DNA of 64,000 nt from Adenanthera pavonina (lineage: Eukaryota > Streptophyta > Magnoliopsida > Fabales > Fabaceae), in assembly GCA_026686845.1 (NCBI GenBank), contig JAIVEN010000046.1, positions 124,001 through 188,000 of the forward strand. The letters run 5' to 3'. The stretch's first letter is position 1. Each line of letters opens with the position of its first letter. Below are positions 1 through 12,720 of the stretch, one piece after another. The position numbers and the translations under genes were made by a program. The notes below the pieces were generated by a model. That model was not told the DNA's origin, did not search any database, and saw nothing but the letters and a program-made list of their open reading frames with translations.

Positions 1-3000
1 AAACGATTCAACTTTATGAAAATGCTATGAAAAGCAAAAGCAATCGGAAAATCTCACGAAATTTGCAACACGAAGTGAGCTAGTGAGTTTATCCGACATC
101 GTCGCACGAATTTGAGCCATGTATGATGAAATGAACACAATCGGATTCCGCTTTAACCTCATTTTGTTTGAAAGTTCCAGATTTCTAAACATTCATCAGG
201 AGCCTCTAAGGAGGAGAATGCCACAAGATTTGGAATTCTAAGCGACCTAGGGGGTTTATGGGGCTTACTCACAACAAGTCGAGTCCAGTTGGAAGAAACG
301 TGCACAACTCGGCTTGATCATCACGCCATTTAGGCCAAACGATCCAACTTTATGAAAGTGCTATGAAAAGCAAAAGAAATCGGAAAATCTCACGAAATTT
401 GCAACATGAGGTGAGCTAGTGCTTTTATCCGACATACTCACACCAATTTGAGCCTAGGTTGATGAAATGAACACAATCGGATTTCGCTTTAACCTCATTT
501 TGTTCGAAAGTTCCAGGTTTCTAATCATTCATCTAGAGGCTCTAAGGAGGAGAATGCCACAAGATTTGGAATTCTAAGCGAGGTAGGGAGTTTATGCGGC
601 TTACTCACAACAAATGGAGTCCAGATGGAAGAAACGTGCACAATTCGGCTTCATCATCACGCCGTTTTGGCCAAACAATTCAACTTTATGAAAATGCTAT
701 GAAAAGCAAAAGAAATCGGAAAATCTCACGAAATTTGCAACATGAAGTGAGCTAGTGCTTTTATTTGACATACTCACAACAATTTGAGCCTAGGTTGATG
801 AAATGAACACAATCGGATTCCGGTTTAACCTCATTTTGTTTGAAAGTTCCAGGTTTCTAAACATTCACCAGGAAGTTCTAGGGAGGAGAATGCCACAAGA
901 TTTGGAATTCTAAGCGAGGTAGGGAGTTTATGCGGCTTACTCACAACAATTCGAGTCTAGTTGGTAGAAACGTGCACAATTCGGCTTCATCATCACGCCA
1001 TGTTGGCCAAACGATCCAACTTTATGAAAACGCATTGAGAAGCAAATGAAAACAGAAAATCTCCCGAAATTTGCAACACGAACAGAGCTAGTGAGTTTAT
1101 CCGACATCCTCACACCAATTTGAGCCTTGGTTGATGAAAGAAACACAATTGGATTCCGCTTTAACCTCATTTTGTTCGAAAGTTCCAGGTTTCTAAACAT
1201 TCATCAGGAGCCTCTAAGGAGGAGAATGCCACAAGATTTGGAATTCTAAGCGAGGTAGGGAGTTTATGCGGCTTACTCACAACAATTCGAGTCTAGTTGG
1301 AAGAATCGTGCACAATTCGGCTTCATCATCACGCCATTTCGGCCAAACGATCTAACTTTATGAAAATGCATTGAGAAGCAAAAGAAATCAGAAAATCTCA
1401 CGAAATTTGCAACACGAAGTGAGCTAGTGAGTTTATCCGACATCGTCGCACGAATTTGAGCCACGTATGATGAAACGAACACAATCGGATTCCGCTTTAA
1501 CCTCATTTTGTTTGAAAGTTCCAGATTTCTAAACATTCATCAGGAGCCTCTAAGGAGGAGAATGCCACAAGATTTGGAATTTTAAGCTACCTAGGGGGTT
1601 TATGCGGCTTACTCACAACAAGTCGAGTCCAGTTGGAAGAAACGTGCACAACTCGGCTTGATCATCACGCCATTTAGGCCAAACGATCCAAATTTATGAA
1701 AGTGCTATGAAAAGCAAAAGAAATCGGAAAATCTCACGAAATTTGCAACATGAAGTGAGCTAGTGCTTTTATCCGACATACTCACACCAATTTGAGCCTT
1801 GGTTGATGAAATGAACGCAATCGGATTCCGGTTTAACCTCATTTTGTTTGAAAGTTCCAGGTTTCTAAACATTCACCAGGAAGTTCTAGGGAGGAGAATG
1901 CCACAAGATTTGGAATTCTAAGCGAGGTAGGGAGTTTATGCAGCTTACTCACAACAATTCGAGTCTAGTTGGAAGAATCGTGCACAATTCGGCTTCATCA
2001 TCACGCCATTTCGGCCAAACGATCTAACTTTATGAAAATGCTTTAAAATTAAAAGAAATCGGAAAATCTCTCGAAATTTGCAACACAAAGTGAGCTAGTG
2101 AGTTTATCCGACATCCGCACACGAATTTGAGCCATGTATGATGAAATGAACACAATCGGATTCCGCTTTAACCTCATTTTGTTTGAAAGTTCCAGATTTC
2201 TAAACATTCATCAGGAGCCTCTAAGGAGGAGAATGCCACAAGATTTGGAATTTTAAGCTACCTAGGGGGTTTATGCGGCTTACTCACAACAAGTCGAGTC
2301 CGGTTGGAAGAAACGTGCACAACTCGGCTTCATCATCACGCCATTTAGGCCAAACGATCCAACTCTATGAAAGTGCTATGAAAAGCAAAAGAAATCGGAA
2401 AATCTCACGAAATTTGCAACATGAAGTGAGCTAGTGCTTTTATCCGACATACTCACACCAATTTAAGCCTAGGTGGATGAAATGAACGCAATCGGATTTC
2501 GGTTTTAACCTCATTTTGTTTGAAAGTTCCAGGTTTCTAAACATTCACCAGGAAGTTCTAGGGAGGAGAATGCCACAAGATTTGGAATTCTAAGCGAGGT
2601 AGGGAGTTTATGCGGCTTACTCACAACAATTCGAGTCTAGTTGGAAGAAACGTGCACAATTCGGCTTCATCATCACGCCATTTCGGCCAAACGATCGAAC
2701 TTTATGAAAATGCCTCTAAAAGCAAAAGAAATCGGAAAATCTCACGAAATTTGCAACACGAAGTGAGCTAGTGAGTTTATCCGACATCCTCACACGAATT
2801 TGAGCCATGTATGATGAAATGAACACAATCGGATTCCGCTTTAACCTCATTTTGTTTGAAAGTTCCAGATTTCTTAACATTCATCAGGAGCCTCTAAGGA
2901 GGAGAATGCCACAAGATTTGGAATTTTAAGCGACCTAGGGGGTTTATGGGGCTTACTCACAACAAGTCGAGTCCAGTTGGAAGAAACGTACACAACTCGG

Positions 3001-6000
3001 CTTGATCATCACGCCATTTAGGCCAAACGATCCAACTTTATGAAAGTGCTATGAAAAGCAAAAGAAATCGGAAAATCTCACGAAATTTGCAACATGAAGT
3101 GAGCTAGTGCTTTTATCTGACAGACTCACACCAATTGGAGCCTAGGTTGATGAAATGAACACAATCGGATTCCGCTTTAACCTCATTTTGTTTGAAAGTT
3201 CCAGATTTCTAAACATTCATCAGGAGCCTCTAAGGAGGAGAATGCCACAAGATTTGGAATTCTAAGCGACCTAGGGAGTTTATGCGGCTTACTCACAACA
3301 ATTCGAGTCTAGTTGGAAGAAACGTGCACAATTCGGCTTCATCATCACGCCATTTTGGCCAAACGATCCAACTTTATGAAAACGCATTGAGAAGCAAATG
3401 AAAACAGAAAATCTCTAGAAATTTACAACGAACAGAGCTAGTGAGTTTATCCGACATCATCACACGAATTTGAGCCATGTATGATGAAATGAACACAATC
3501 GGATTCCGCTTTAACCTCATTTTGTTTGAAAGTTCCAGATTTCTAAACATTCATCAGGAGCCTCTAAGGAGGAGAATGCCACAAGATTTGGAATTTTAAG
3601 CGACCTAGGGAGTTTATGCGGCTTACTCACAACAATTCGAGTCGAGTTGGAAGAAACGTGCACAATTCGGCTTCATCATCACGCCATTTCGGCCAAACGA
3701 TCTAACTTTATGAAAATGCATTGAAAAGCAAAAGAAATCGGAAAATCTCACGAAATTTGCAACACGAAGTGAGCTAGTGAGTTTATCCGACATCATCACA
3801 CGAATTTGAGCTATGTATGATGAAATGAACACAATCGGATTCCGCTTTAACCTCATTTTGTTTGAAAGTTCCAGATTTCTAAACATTCATCAGGAGCCTC
3901 TAAGGAGGAGAATGCCACAAGATTTGGAATTTTAAGCGACCTTGGGGGTTTATGCGGCTTACTCACAACAAGTCGAGTCCAGTTGGAAGAAACGTGCACA
4001 ACTTGGCTTGATCATCACGCCATTTAGGCCAAACGATCCAACTTTATGAAAGTGCTATGAAAAGCAAAAGAAATCGGAAAATCTCACGAAATTTGCAACA
4101 TGAAGTGAACTAGTGCTTTTATCCGACATACTCACACCAATTTGAGCCTAGGTTGATGAAATGAACACAATCGGATTCCGGTTTAACCTCACTTTGTTTG
4201 AAAGTTCCAGGTTTCTAAACATTCACCAGGAAGTTCTAGGGAGGAGAATGCCACAAGATTTGGAATTCTAAGCGAGGTAGGGAGTTTATGCGGCTTACTC
4301 ACAACAATTCGAGTCTAGTTGGAAGAAACATGCACAATTCGGCTTCATCATCACGCCATTTTGGCCAAACGATCCAACTTTATGAAAATGCATTGAGAAG
4401 CAAATGAAAACAGAAAATCTATCGAAATTTGCAACACGAACAGAGCTAGTGAGTTTATCCGACAAACTCACACCAATTTGAGCCATGTATGATGAAATGA
4501 ACACAATCGGATTCCGCTTTAACCTCATTTGGTTTGAAAGTTCCAGATTTCTAAACATTCATCAGGAGCCTCTAAGGAGGAGAATGCCACAAGATTTGGA
4601 ATTTTAAGCGACCTAGGGGGTTTATGCGGCTTACTCACAACAAGTCGAGTCCAGTTGGAAGAAATGTGCACAACTCGGCTTGATCATCACGCCATTTAGG
4701 CCAAACGATCCAACTTTATGAAAGTGCTATGAAAAGATAAAGAAATCGGAAAATCTCACGAAATTTGCAACACGAACAGAGCTAGTGAGTTTATCCGACA
4801 TCCTCACACCAATTTGAGCCTTGGTTGATGAAAGAAACACAATTGGATTCCGCTTTTAACCTCATTTTGTTCGAAAGTTCCAGGTTTCTGAACATTCATC
4901 AGGAGCCTCTAAGGAGGAGAATGCCACAAGATTTGGAATTCTAAGCGAGGCAGGGAGTTTATGCAGCTTACTCACAACAATTTGAGTCTAGTTGGAAGAA
5001 ACGTACACAATTCGGCTTCATCATCACGCCATTTTGGCTAAACGATCCAACTTTATGAAAACGCATTGAGAAGCAAAAGAAATCGGAAAATCTCACAAAA
5101 TTTGCAACACGAAGTGAGCTAGTGAGTTTATCCGACATCATCACACGAATTTGAGCCATGTATAATGAAATGAACACAATCGGATTCCGCTTTAACCTCA
5201 TTTTGTTTGAAAGTTCCAGATTTCTAAACATTCATCAGGAGCCTCTAAGGAGGAGAATGCCACAAGATTTGGAATTTTAAGCGACCTAGGGGGTTTATGC
5301 GGCTTACTCACAACAAGTCGAGTCCAGTTGGAAGAAACGTGCACAACTCGGCTTCATCATCACGCCATTTAGGCCAAACGATCCAACTTTATGAAAGTGC
5401 TATGAAAAGCAAAAGAAATCAGAAAATCTCACGAAATTTGCAACATGAAGTGAGCTAGTGCTTTTATCCGACATGCTCACACCAATTTGAGCCTTGGTTG
5501 ATGAAATGAACGCAATCGGATTCCGGTTTAACCTCATTTTGTTTGAAAGTTCTAGGTTTCTAAACATTCACCAGGAAGTTCTAGGGAGGAGAATGCCACA
5601 AGATTTGGAATTCTAAGCGAGGTAGGGAGTTTATGCGGCTTACTCACAACAATTCGAGTCTAGTTGGAAGAAACGTGCACAATTCGGCTTCATCATCACG
5701 CCATTTCGGCCAAACGATCGAACTTTATGAAAATGCCTTGAAAAGCAAAAGAAATCGGAAAATCTCACGAAATTTGCAACACGAAGTGAGCTAGTGAGTT
5801 TATCCGACATCCTCACACGAATTTGAGCCATGTATGATGAAATGAACACAATCGGATTCCGCTTTAACCTCATTTTGTTTGAAAGTTCCAGATTTCTAAA
5901 CATTCATCAGGAGCCTCTAAGGAGGAGAATGCCACAAGATTTGGAATTTTAAGCGACCTAGGGGGTTTATGGGGCTTACTCACAACAAGTCGAGTCCAGT

Positions 6001-8657
6001 TGGAAGAAACGTGCACAATTCGGCTTCATCATCACGCCATTTTGGCGAAACGATCCAACTTTATGAAAACGCATTGAAAAGCAAATGAAAACAGAAAATC
6101 TCTCGAAATTTGCAACACGAACAGAGCTAGTGAGTTTATCCGACACACTCACACCAATTTGAGCCATGTATGATGAAATGAACACAATCGGATTCCGCTT
6201 TAACCTCATTTTGTTTGAAAGTTCCAGATTTCTAAACATTCATCAGGAGCCTCTAAGGAGGAGAATGCCACAAGATTTGGAATTTTAAGTGACCTAGGGG
6301 GTTTATGCGGCTTACTCACAACAAGTCGAGTCCAGTTGGAAGAAATGTGCACAACTCGGCTTGATCATCACGCCATTTAGGCCAAACGATCCAACTTTAT
6401 GAAAGTGCTATGAAAAGCAAAAGAAATCGGAAAATCTCACGAAATTTGCAACACGAACAGAGCTAGTGAGTTTATCCGACATCCTCACACCAATTTGAGC
6501 CTTGGTTGATGAAAGAAACACAATTGGATTCCGCTTTAAGCTCATTTTGTTCGAAAGTTCCAGGTTTCTAAACATTCATCAGGAGCCTCTAAGGAGGAGA
6601 ATGCCACAAGATTTGGAATTCTAAGTGAGGTAGGGAGTTTATTCGGCTTACTCACAACAAGTCGAGTCCAAGTGGAAGAAACGTGCACAATTCGGCTTCA
6701 TCATCACGCCATTTTGGCGAAACGATCCAACTTTATGAAAACGCATTGAAAAGCAAATGAAAACAGAAAATCTCTCGAAATTTGCAACATGAACAGAGCT
6801 AGTGAGTTTATCCGACACACTCACACCAATTTGAGCCATGTATGATGAAATGAACACAATCGGATTCCGCTTTAACCTCATTTTGTTTGAAAGTTCCAGA
6901 TTTCTAAACATTCATCAGGAGCCTCTAAGGAGGAGAATGCCACAAGATTTGGAATTTTAAGCGACCTAGGGGGTTTATGCGGCTTACTCACAACAAGTCG
7001 AGTCCAGTTGGAAGAAACGTGCACAATTCGGCTTCAGCATCACGCCGTTTTGGCCAAACGATTCAACTTTATGAAAATGCTATCAAAAGCAAAAGAAATC
7101 GGAAAATCTCACGAAATTTGCAACACGAAGTGAGCTAGTGAGTTTATCCGACATCGTCACACGAATTTGAGCCATGTATGATGAAATGAACACAATCGGA
7201 TTCCGCTTTAACCTCATTTTGTTTGAAAGTTCCAGATTTCTAAACATTCACCAGGAAGTTCTAGGGAGGAGAATGCCACAAGATTTGGAATTCTAAGCGA
7301 GGTAGGGAGTTTATGCGGCTTACTCACAACAATTCGAGTCTAGTTGGAAGAAACGTGCACAATTCGGCTTCATCATCACGCCATTTTGGCCAAACGATCC
7401 AACTTTATGAAAATTCATTGAGAAGCAAATGAAAACAGAAAATCTCTTGAAATTTGCAACACGAACAGAGCTAGTGAGTTTATCCGACATCCGCACACGA
7501 ATTTGAGCCATGTATGATGAAATAAACACAATTGGATTCCGCTTTAACCTCATTTGGTTTGAAAGTTCCAGATTTCTAAACATTCATCAGGTGCCTCTAA
7601 GGAGGAGAATGCCACAAGATTTGGAATTTTAAGCGACCTAGGGGGTTTATGGGGCTTACTCACAACAAGTCGAGTCCAGTTGGAAGAAACGTGCACAACT
7701 CGGCTTGATCATCACGCCATTTAGGCTAAACGATCCAACTTTATGAAAGTTATTGAAAAGCAAAAGAAATCGGAAAATCTCACGAAATTTGCAACATGAA
7801 GTGAGCTAGTGCTTTTATCCGACATACTCACACCAATTTGAGCCTAGGTTGATGAAATGAACACAATCGGACTCCGCTTTAACCTCATTTTGTTTGAAAG
7901 TTCCAGGTTTCTAAACATTCACCAGGAAGTTCTAGGGAGGAGAATGCCACAAGATTTGGAATTCTAAGCGAGGTAGGGAGTTTATTCGGCTTACTCACAA
8001 CAAGTCGAGTCCAGTTGGAAGAAACGTGCACAATTCGGCTTCATCATCACGCCATTTTGGCGAAACGATCCAACTTTATGAAAACGCATTGAAAAGCAAA
8101 TGAAAACAGAAAATCTCTCGAAATTTGCAACACGAACAGAGCTAGTGAGTTTATCCGACACACTCACACCAATTTGAGCCATGTATGATGAAATGAACAC
8201 AATCGGATTCCGCTTTAACCTCATTTTGTTTGAAAGTTCCAGATTTCTAAACATTCATCAGGAGCCTATAAGGAGGAGAAGGCCACAAGATTTGGAATTC
8301 TAAGCGAGGTAGGGAGTATATGCGGCTTACTCACAACAATTCGAGTCTAGTTGGAAGAAACGTGCACAACTCGGCTTGATCATCACGCCATTTAGGCCAA
8401 ACGATCCAACTTTATGAAAGTGCTATGAAAAGCAAAAGAAATCAGAAAATCTCACGAAATTTGCAACATGAAGTGAGCTAGTGCTTTTATCCGACATACT
8501 CACACCAATTTGAGCCTAGGTTGATGAAATGAACACAATCGGATTCCGCTTTAACCTCATTTTGTTCGAAAGTTCCAGGTTTCTAAACATTCACCAGGAA
8601 GTTCTAGGGAGGAGAATGCAACAAGATTTGGAATGCTAAGCAAGGTAGGGAGTTTAT

Positions 8658-8993
8658 GCGGCTTACTCACAACAAATTGAGTCCAGATGGATGAAACGTG
8701 CAAAATTCGGCTTCATCATCACGCCGTTTTGGCCAAACGATTCAACTTTATGAAAATGCTATGAAAAACAAAAGAAATCGGAAAATCTCATGAAATTTGC
8801 AACATGAAGTGAGCTAGTGCTTTTATCCAACATACTCACACCAATTTGAGCCTAGGTTGATGAAATGAACACAATCGGATTCCGCTTTAACCTCATTTTG
8901 TTTGAAAGTTCCAGGTTTCTAAACATTCACCAGGAAGTTCTAGGGAGGAGAATGCCACAAGATTTGGAATTCTAAGCGAGGTAGGGAGTTTAT
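8658..8993 (+). repeat. Representative B-subfamily monomer (336 bp)
   Basis: B-type monomers are recognised by CATGAAGTGAGCTAGTGCTTTTATCC and ACATACTCACACCAATTTGAGCCTAGG, with ATGCTATGAAAA upstream. In the minus strand that last string gives TTTTCATAG, placing a stop codon inside the frame that is open in A copies. B monomers alternate with A monomers over much of the left 24 kb. That is why the open frames are typically spaced by 672 bp rather than 336 bp. Confidence 0.8.
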
Positions 8994-9329
8994 GCGGCTT
9001 ACTCACAACAATTCGAGTCTAGTTGGAAGAAACGTGCACAATTCGGCTTCATCATCACGCCATTTTGGCCAAACGATCCAACTTTATGAAAATGCATTGA
9101 GAAACAAATGAAAACAGAAAATCTCTCTAAATTTGCAACACGAACAGAGCTAGTGAGTTTATCCGACATCCTCACACCAATTTGAGCCTTGGTTGATGAA
9201 AGAAACACAATTGGATTCCTCTTTAACCTCATTTTGTTCGAAAGTTCCAGGTTTCTAAACATTCATCAGGAGCCTCTAAGGAGGAGAATGCCACAAGATT
9301 TGGAATTCTAAGCGAGGTAGGGAGTTTAT
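8994..9329 (+). repeat. Representative A-subfamily monomer (336 bp)
   Basis: A-type monomers are recognised by CGAACAGAGCTAGTGAGTTT in the middle and by GCATTGAGAA(G/A)CAAATGAAAACAG before it, followed by GAGCCTTGGTTGATGAAAG. Related A-like copies carry CGAAGTGAGCTAGTGAG with GAGCCATGTATGATGAAATG instead. The minus strand of A copies stays open for about 87 codons, because the T at the GCATTGA position avoids the TAG present in B. Very similar copies lie at about 12691-13026, 48626-48961 and elsewhere. Confidence 0.85.
9002..9170 (+). repeat. First half-unit (~168 bp) of the satellite monomer
   Basis: This half starts CTCACAACAATTCGAG and ends AGCTAGTGAGTTTATCCGAC plus a few bases. It aligns to the second half in three blocks. 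The first is CTCACA(A/C)CAATT(C/T)GAG near the start. The second is a 37-bp block starting CATTTTG, with about 26 matches by eye. The third is a 29-bp end block GAG(C/G)TAG(T/G)GAGTTTAT and following, with about 23 matches. The halves are therefore old duplicates of one another. Confidence 0.75.
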
Positions 9330-9337
9330 GCGGCTTA
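9171..9337 (+). repeat. Second half-unit (~168 bp) of the satellite monomer
   Basis: This half starts CTCACACCAATTTGAG and ends GAGGTAGGGAGTTTATGCGG plus a few bases, in line with the first half. It is 167 bp against 169 bp for the first half. Divergence between halves (roughly 25-30% in the alignable blocks) is far greater than between whole monomers. The doubling therefore predates amplification of the 336-bp unit. Confidence 0.75.
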
Positions 9338-10789
9338 CTCACAACAAGTCGAGTCCAGATGGAAGAAACCTGCACAATTCGGCTTCATCATCACGCCATT
9401 TTGGCCAAACGATCCAACTTTATGAAAACGCATTGAAAAGCAAATGAAAACAGAAAATCTCTCGAAATTTGCAACACGAACATAGCTAGTGAGTTTATCC
9501 GACACACTCACACCAATTTGAGCCTTGGTTGATTAAAGAAAAACAATTGGATTCCGCCTTAACCTCATTTTGTTCGAAAGTTCCAGGTTTCTAAACATTC
9601 ATCCGGAGGCTCTAACGAGGAGAATGCAACAAGATTTGGAATGCTAAGCGAGGTAGGGAGTTTATGCGGCTTACTCACAACAAATTGAGTCCAGATGGAA
9701 GAAACGTGCACAATTCGGCTTCATCATCACGCCGTTTTGGCCAAACGATTCAACTTTATGAAAATGCTATGAAAAGCAAAAGAAATCGGAAAATCTCACG
9801 AAATTTTCAACATGAAGTGAGCTAGTGCTTTTATCTGACATACTCACACCAATTGGAGCCTAGGTTGATGAAATGAACACAATTGGATTCCGCTTTAACC
9901 TCATTTTGTTTGAAAGTTCCAGGTTTCTAAACATTCACCAGGAAGTTCTAGGGAGGAGAATGCCACAAGATTTGGAATTCTAAGCGAGGTAGGGAGTTTA
10001 TGCGGCCTACTCACAACAATTCGAGTCTAGTTGGAAGAAACGTGCACAATTCGGCTTCATCAACACGCCATTTTGGCCAAACGATCCAACTTTATGAAAA
10101 CGCATTGAGAAGCAAATGAAAACAGAAAATCTCTCTAAATTTGCAACACGAACAGAGCTAGTGCTTTTATCCGACATACTCACACCAATTTGAGCCTAGG
10201 TTGATGAAATGAACACAATCGGATTCCGCTTTAACCTCATTTTGTTAGAATGTTCCAGGTTTCTAAACATTGATCCGGAGGCTCTAACGAGGAGAATGCA
10301 ATAAGATTTGGAAAAGTAAGTGAGGTAGGGAGTTTATGCGGCTTACTCACAATAACTCGAGTCCAGTAGGAAGAAACGTGCACAACTCGGCTTCATCATC
10401 ACGCCATTTCGGCCAAACGATCTAACTTTATGAAAATGCATTGAGAAGCAAAAGAAATCGGAAAATCTCACGAAATTTGCAACACGAAGTGAGCTAGTGA
10501 GTTTATCCGACATCGTCGCACGAATTTGAGCCATGTATGATGAAATGAACACAATCGGATTCCGCTTTCACCTCATTTTGTTTGAAAGTTCCAGATTTCT
10601 AAACATTCATCAGGAGCCTCTAAGGAGGAGAATGCCACAAGATTTGGAATTGTAAGCGACCTAGGGGGTTTATGCGGCTTACTCACTACAAGTCGAGTCG
10701 AGTTGGAAGAAACGTGCACAACTCGGCTTCATCATCACGCCATTTAGGCCAAACGATCCAACTTTATGAAAGTGCTATGAAAAGCAAAA

Positions 10790-11690
10790 GAAATCGGAAA
10801 ATCTCACGAAATTTGCAACATGAAGTGAGCTAGTGCTTTTATCCGACATACTCACACCAATTTGAGCCTAGGTTGATGAAATGAACACAATCGGATTCCG
10901 CTTTAACCTCATTTTGTTTGAAAGTTCCAGGTTTCTAAACATTCACCAGGAAGTTCTAGGGAGGAGAATGCCACAAGATTTGGAATTCTAAGCGAGGTAG
11001 GGAGTTTATTCGGCTTACTCACAACAAGTCGAGTCCAGTTGGAAGAAACGTGCACAATTCGGCTTCATCATCACGCCATTTTGGCGAAACGATCCAACTT
11101 TATGAAAACGCATTGAAAAGCAAATGAAAACAGAAAATCTCTCTAAATTTGCAACACGAACAGAGCTAGTGAGTTTATCCGACACACTCACACCAATTTG
11201 AGCCATGTATGATGAAATGAACACAATCGGATTCCGCTTTAACCTCATTTTGTTTGAAAGTTCCAGGTTTCTAATCATTCATCTAGAGGCTCTAAGGAGG
11301 AGAATGCCACAAGATTTGGAATTCTAAGCGAGGTAGGGAGTTTATGCGGCTTACTCACAACAAATGGAGTCCAGATGGAAGAAACGTGCACAATTCGGCT
11401 TCATCATCACGCCGTTTTGGCCAAACAATTCAACTTTATGAAAATGCTATGAAAAGCAAAAGAAATCGGAAAATCTCACGAAATTTGCAACATGAAGTGA
11501 GCTAGTGCTTTTATCCGACATACTCACACCAATTTGAGCCTAGGTTGATGAAATGAACACAATCGGATTCCGCTTTAACCTCATTTTGTTCGAATGTTCC
11601 AGGTTTCTAAACATTGATCCGGAGGCTCTAACGAGGAGAATGCAATAAGATTTGGAAAAGTAAGTGAGGTAGGGAGTTTATGCGGCTTAC
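10790..11690 (+). repeat. Duplicated satellite block, copy 1 (partner 20536-21436)
   Basis: This ~900-bp block matches 20536-21436 at an offset of 9746 bp, about 29 monomers. Shared private variants include CTAATCATTCATCTAGAGGC, CAAACAATTCAACTTTATG and GCAATAAGATTTGGAAAAG. The last of these also occurs at ~10300, one 1344-bp step upstream. The match ends near 11690, where copy 1 has CACAATAACTCGAGTCC and the partner has CACAACAATTCGACTC. Confidence 0.75.
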
Positions 11691-12289
11691 TCACAATAAC
11701 TCGAGTCCAGTAGGAAGAAACGTGCACAACTCGGCTTCATCATCACGCCATTTCGGCCAAACGATCTAACTTTATGAAAATGCATTGAGAAGCAAAAGAA
11801 ATCGGAAAATCTCACGAAATTTGCAACACGAAGTGAGCTAGTGAGTTTATCCGACATCGTCGCACGAATTTGAGCCATGTATGATGAAATGAACACAATC
11901 GGATTCCGCTTTAACCTCATTTTGTTTGAAAGTTCCAGATTTCTAAACATTCATCAGGAGCCTATAAGGAGGAGAAGGCCACAAGATTTGGAATTGTAAG
12001 CGACCTAGGGGGTTTATGCGGCTTACTCACAACAAGTCGAGTCCAGTCGGAAGAAACGTGCACAACTCGGCTTGATCATCACGCCATTTAGGCCAAACGA
12101 TCCAAATTTATGAAAGTGCTATGAAAAGCAAAAGAAATTGGAAAATCTCACGAAATTTGCAACACGAAGTGAGCTAGTGTGTTTATCCGACATCATCACA
12201 CGAATTTGAGCCATGTATGATGAAATGAACACAATCGGATTCTGCTTTAACCTCATTTTGGTTTGAAAGTTCCAGATTTCTAAACATTC

Positions 12290-12720
12290 ATCAGGAGCCT
12301 CTAAGGAGGAGAATGCCACAAGATTTGGTATTTTAAGCGACCTAGGGGGTTTATGCGGCTTACTCACAACAAGTCGAGTCCAGTTGGAAGAAACGTGCAC
12401 AACTCGGCTTCATCATCACGCCATTTAGGCCAAACGATCCAACTTTATGAAAGTGCTATGAAAAGCAAAAGAAATCGGAAAATCTCACGAAATTTGCAAC
12501 ATGAAGTGACCTAGTGCTTTTATCCAACATACTCACACCAATTTGAGCCTAGGTTGATGAAATGAACACAATCGGATTCCGGTTTAACCTCATTTTGTTT
12601 GAAAGTTCCAGGTTTCTAAACATTCACCAGGAAGTTCTAGGGAGGAGAATGCCACAAGATTTGGAATTCTAAGCGAGGTAGGGAGTTTATGCGGCTTACT
12701 CACAACAATTCGAGTCTAGT
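12290..12720 (+). repeat. Duplicated satellite block (partner 14642-15072)
   Basis: This block matches 14642-15072 at an offset of 2352 bp, exactly seven 336-bp monomers. Both copies carry GATTTGGTATTTTAAGCGACC, a variant I do not see elsewhere in the array, and the neighbouring variant GAAGTGACCTAGTGCTTTTATCCAAC. Block edges are approximate. Confidence 0.65.

Noticed and set aside
937..1200. Repeated small minus-strand protein (begins MFRNLELSNKMRLKRN) as a gene family
   Set aside because: It recurs once per satellite monomer with the same sequence. It has no conserved promoter context beyond the repeat itself, B and C copies are stopped or shifted, and the product resembles no family I know. 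It is treated as a by-product of the satellite.
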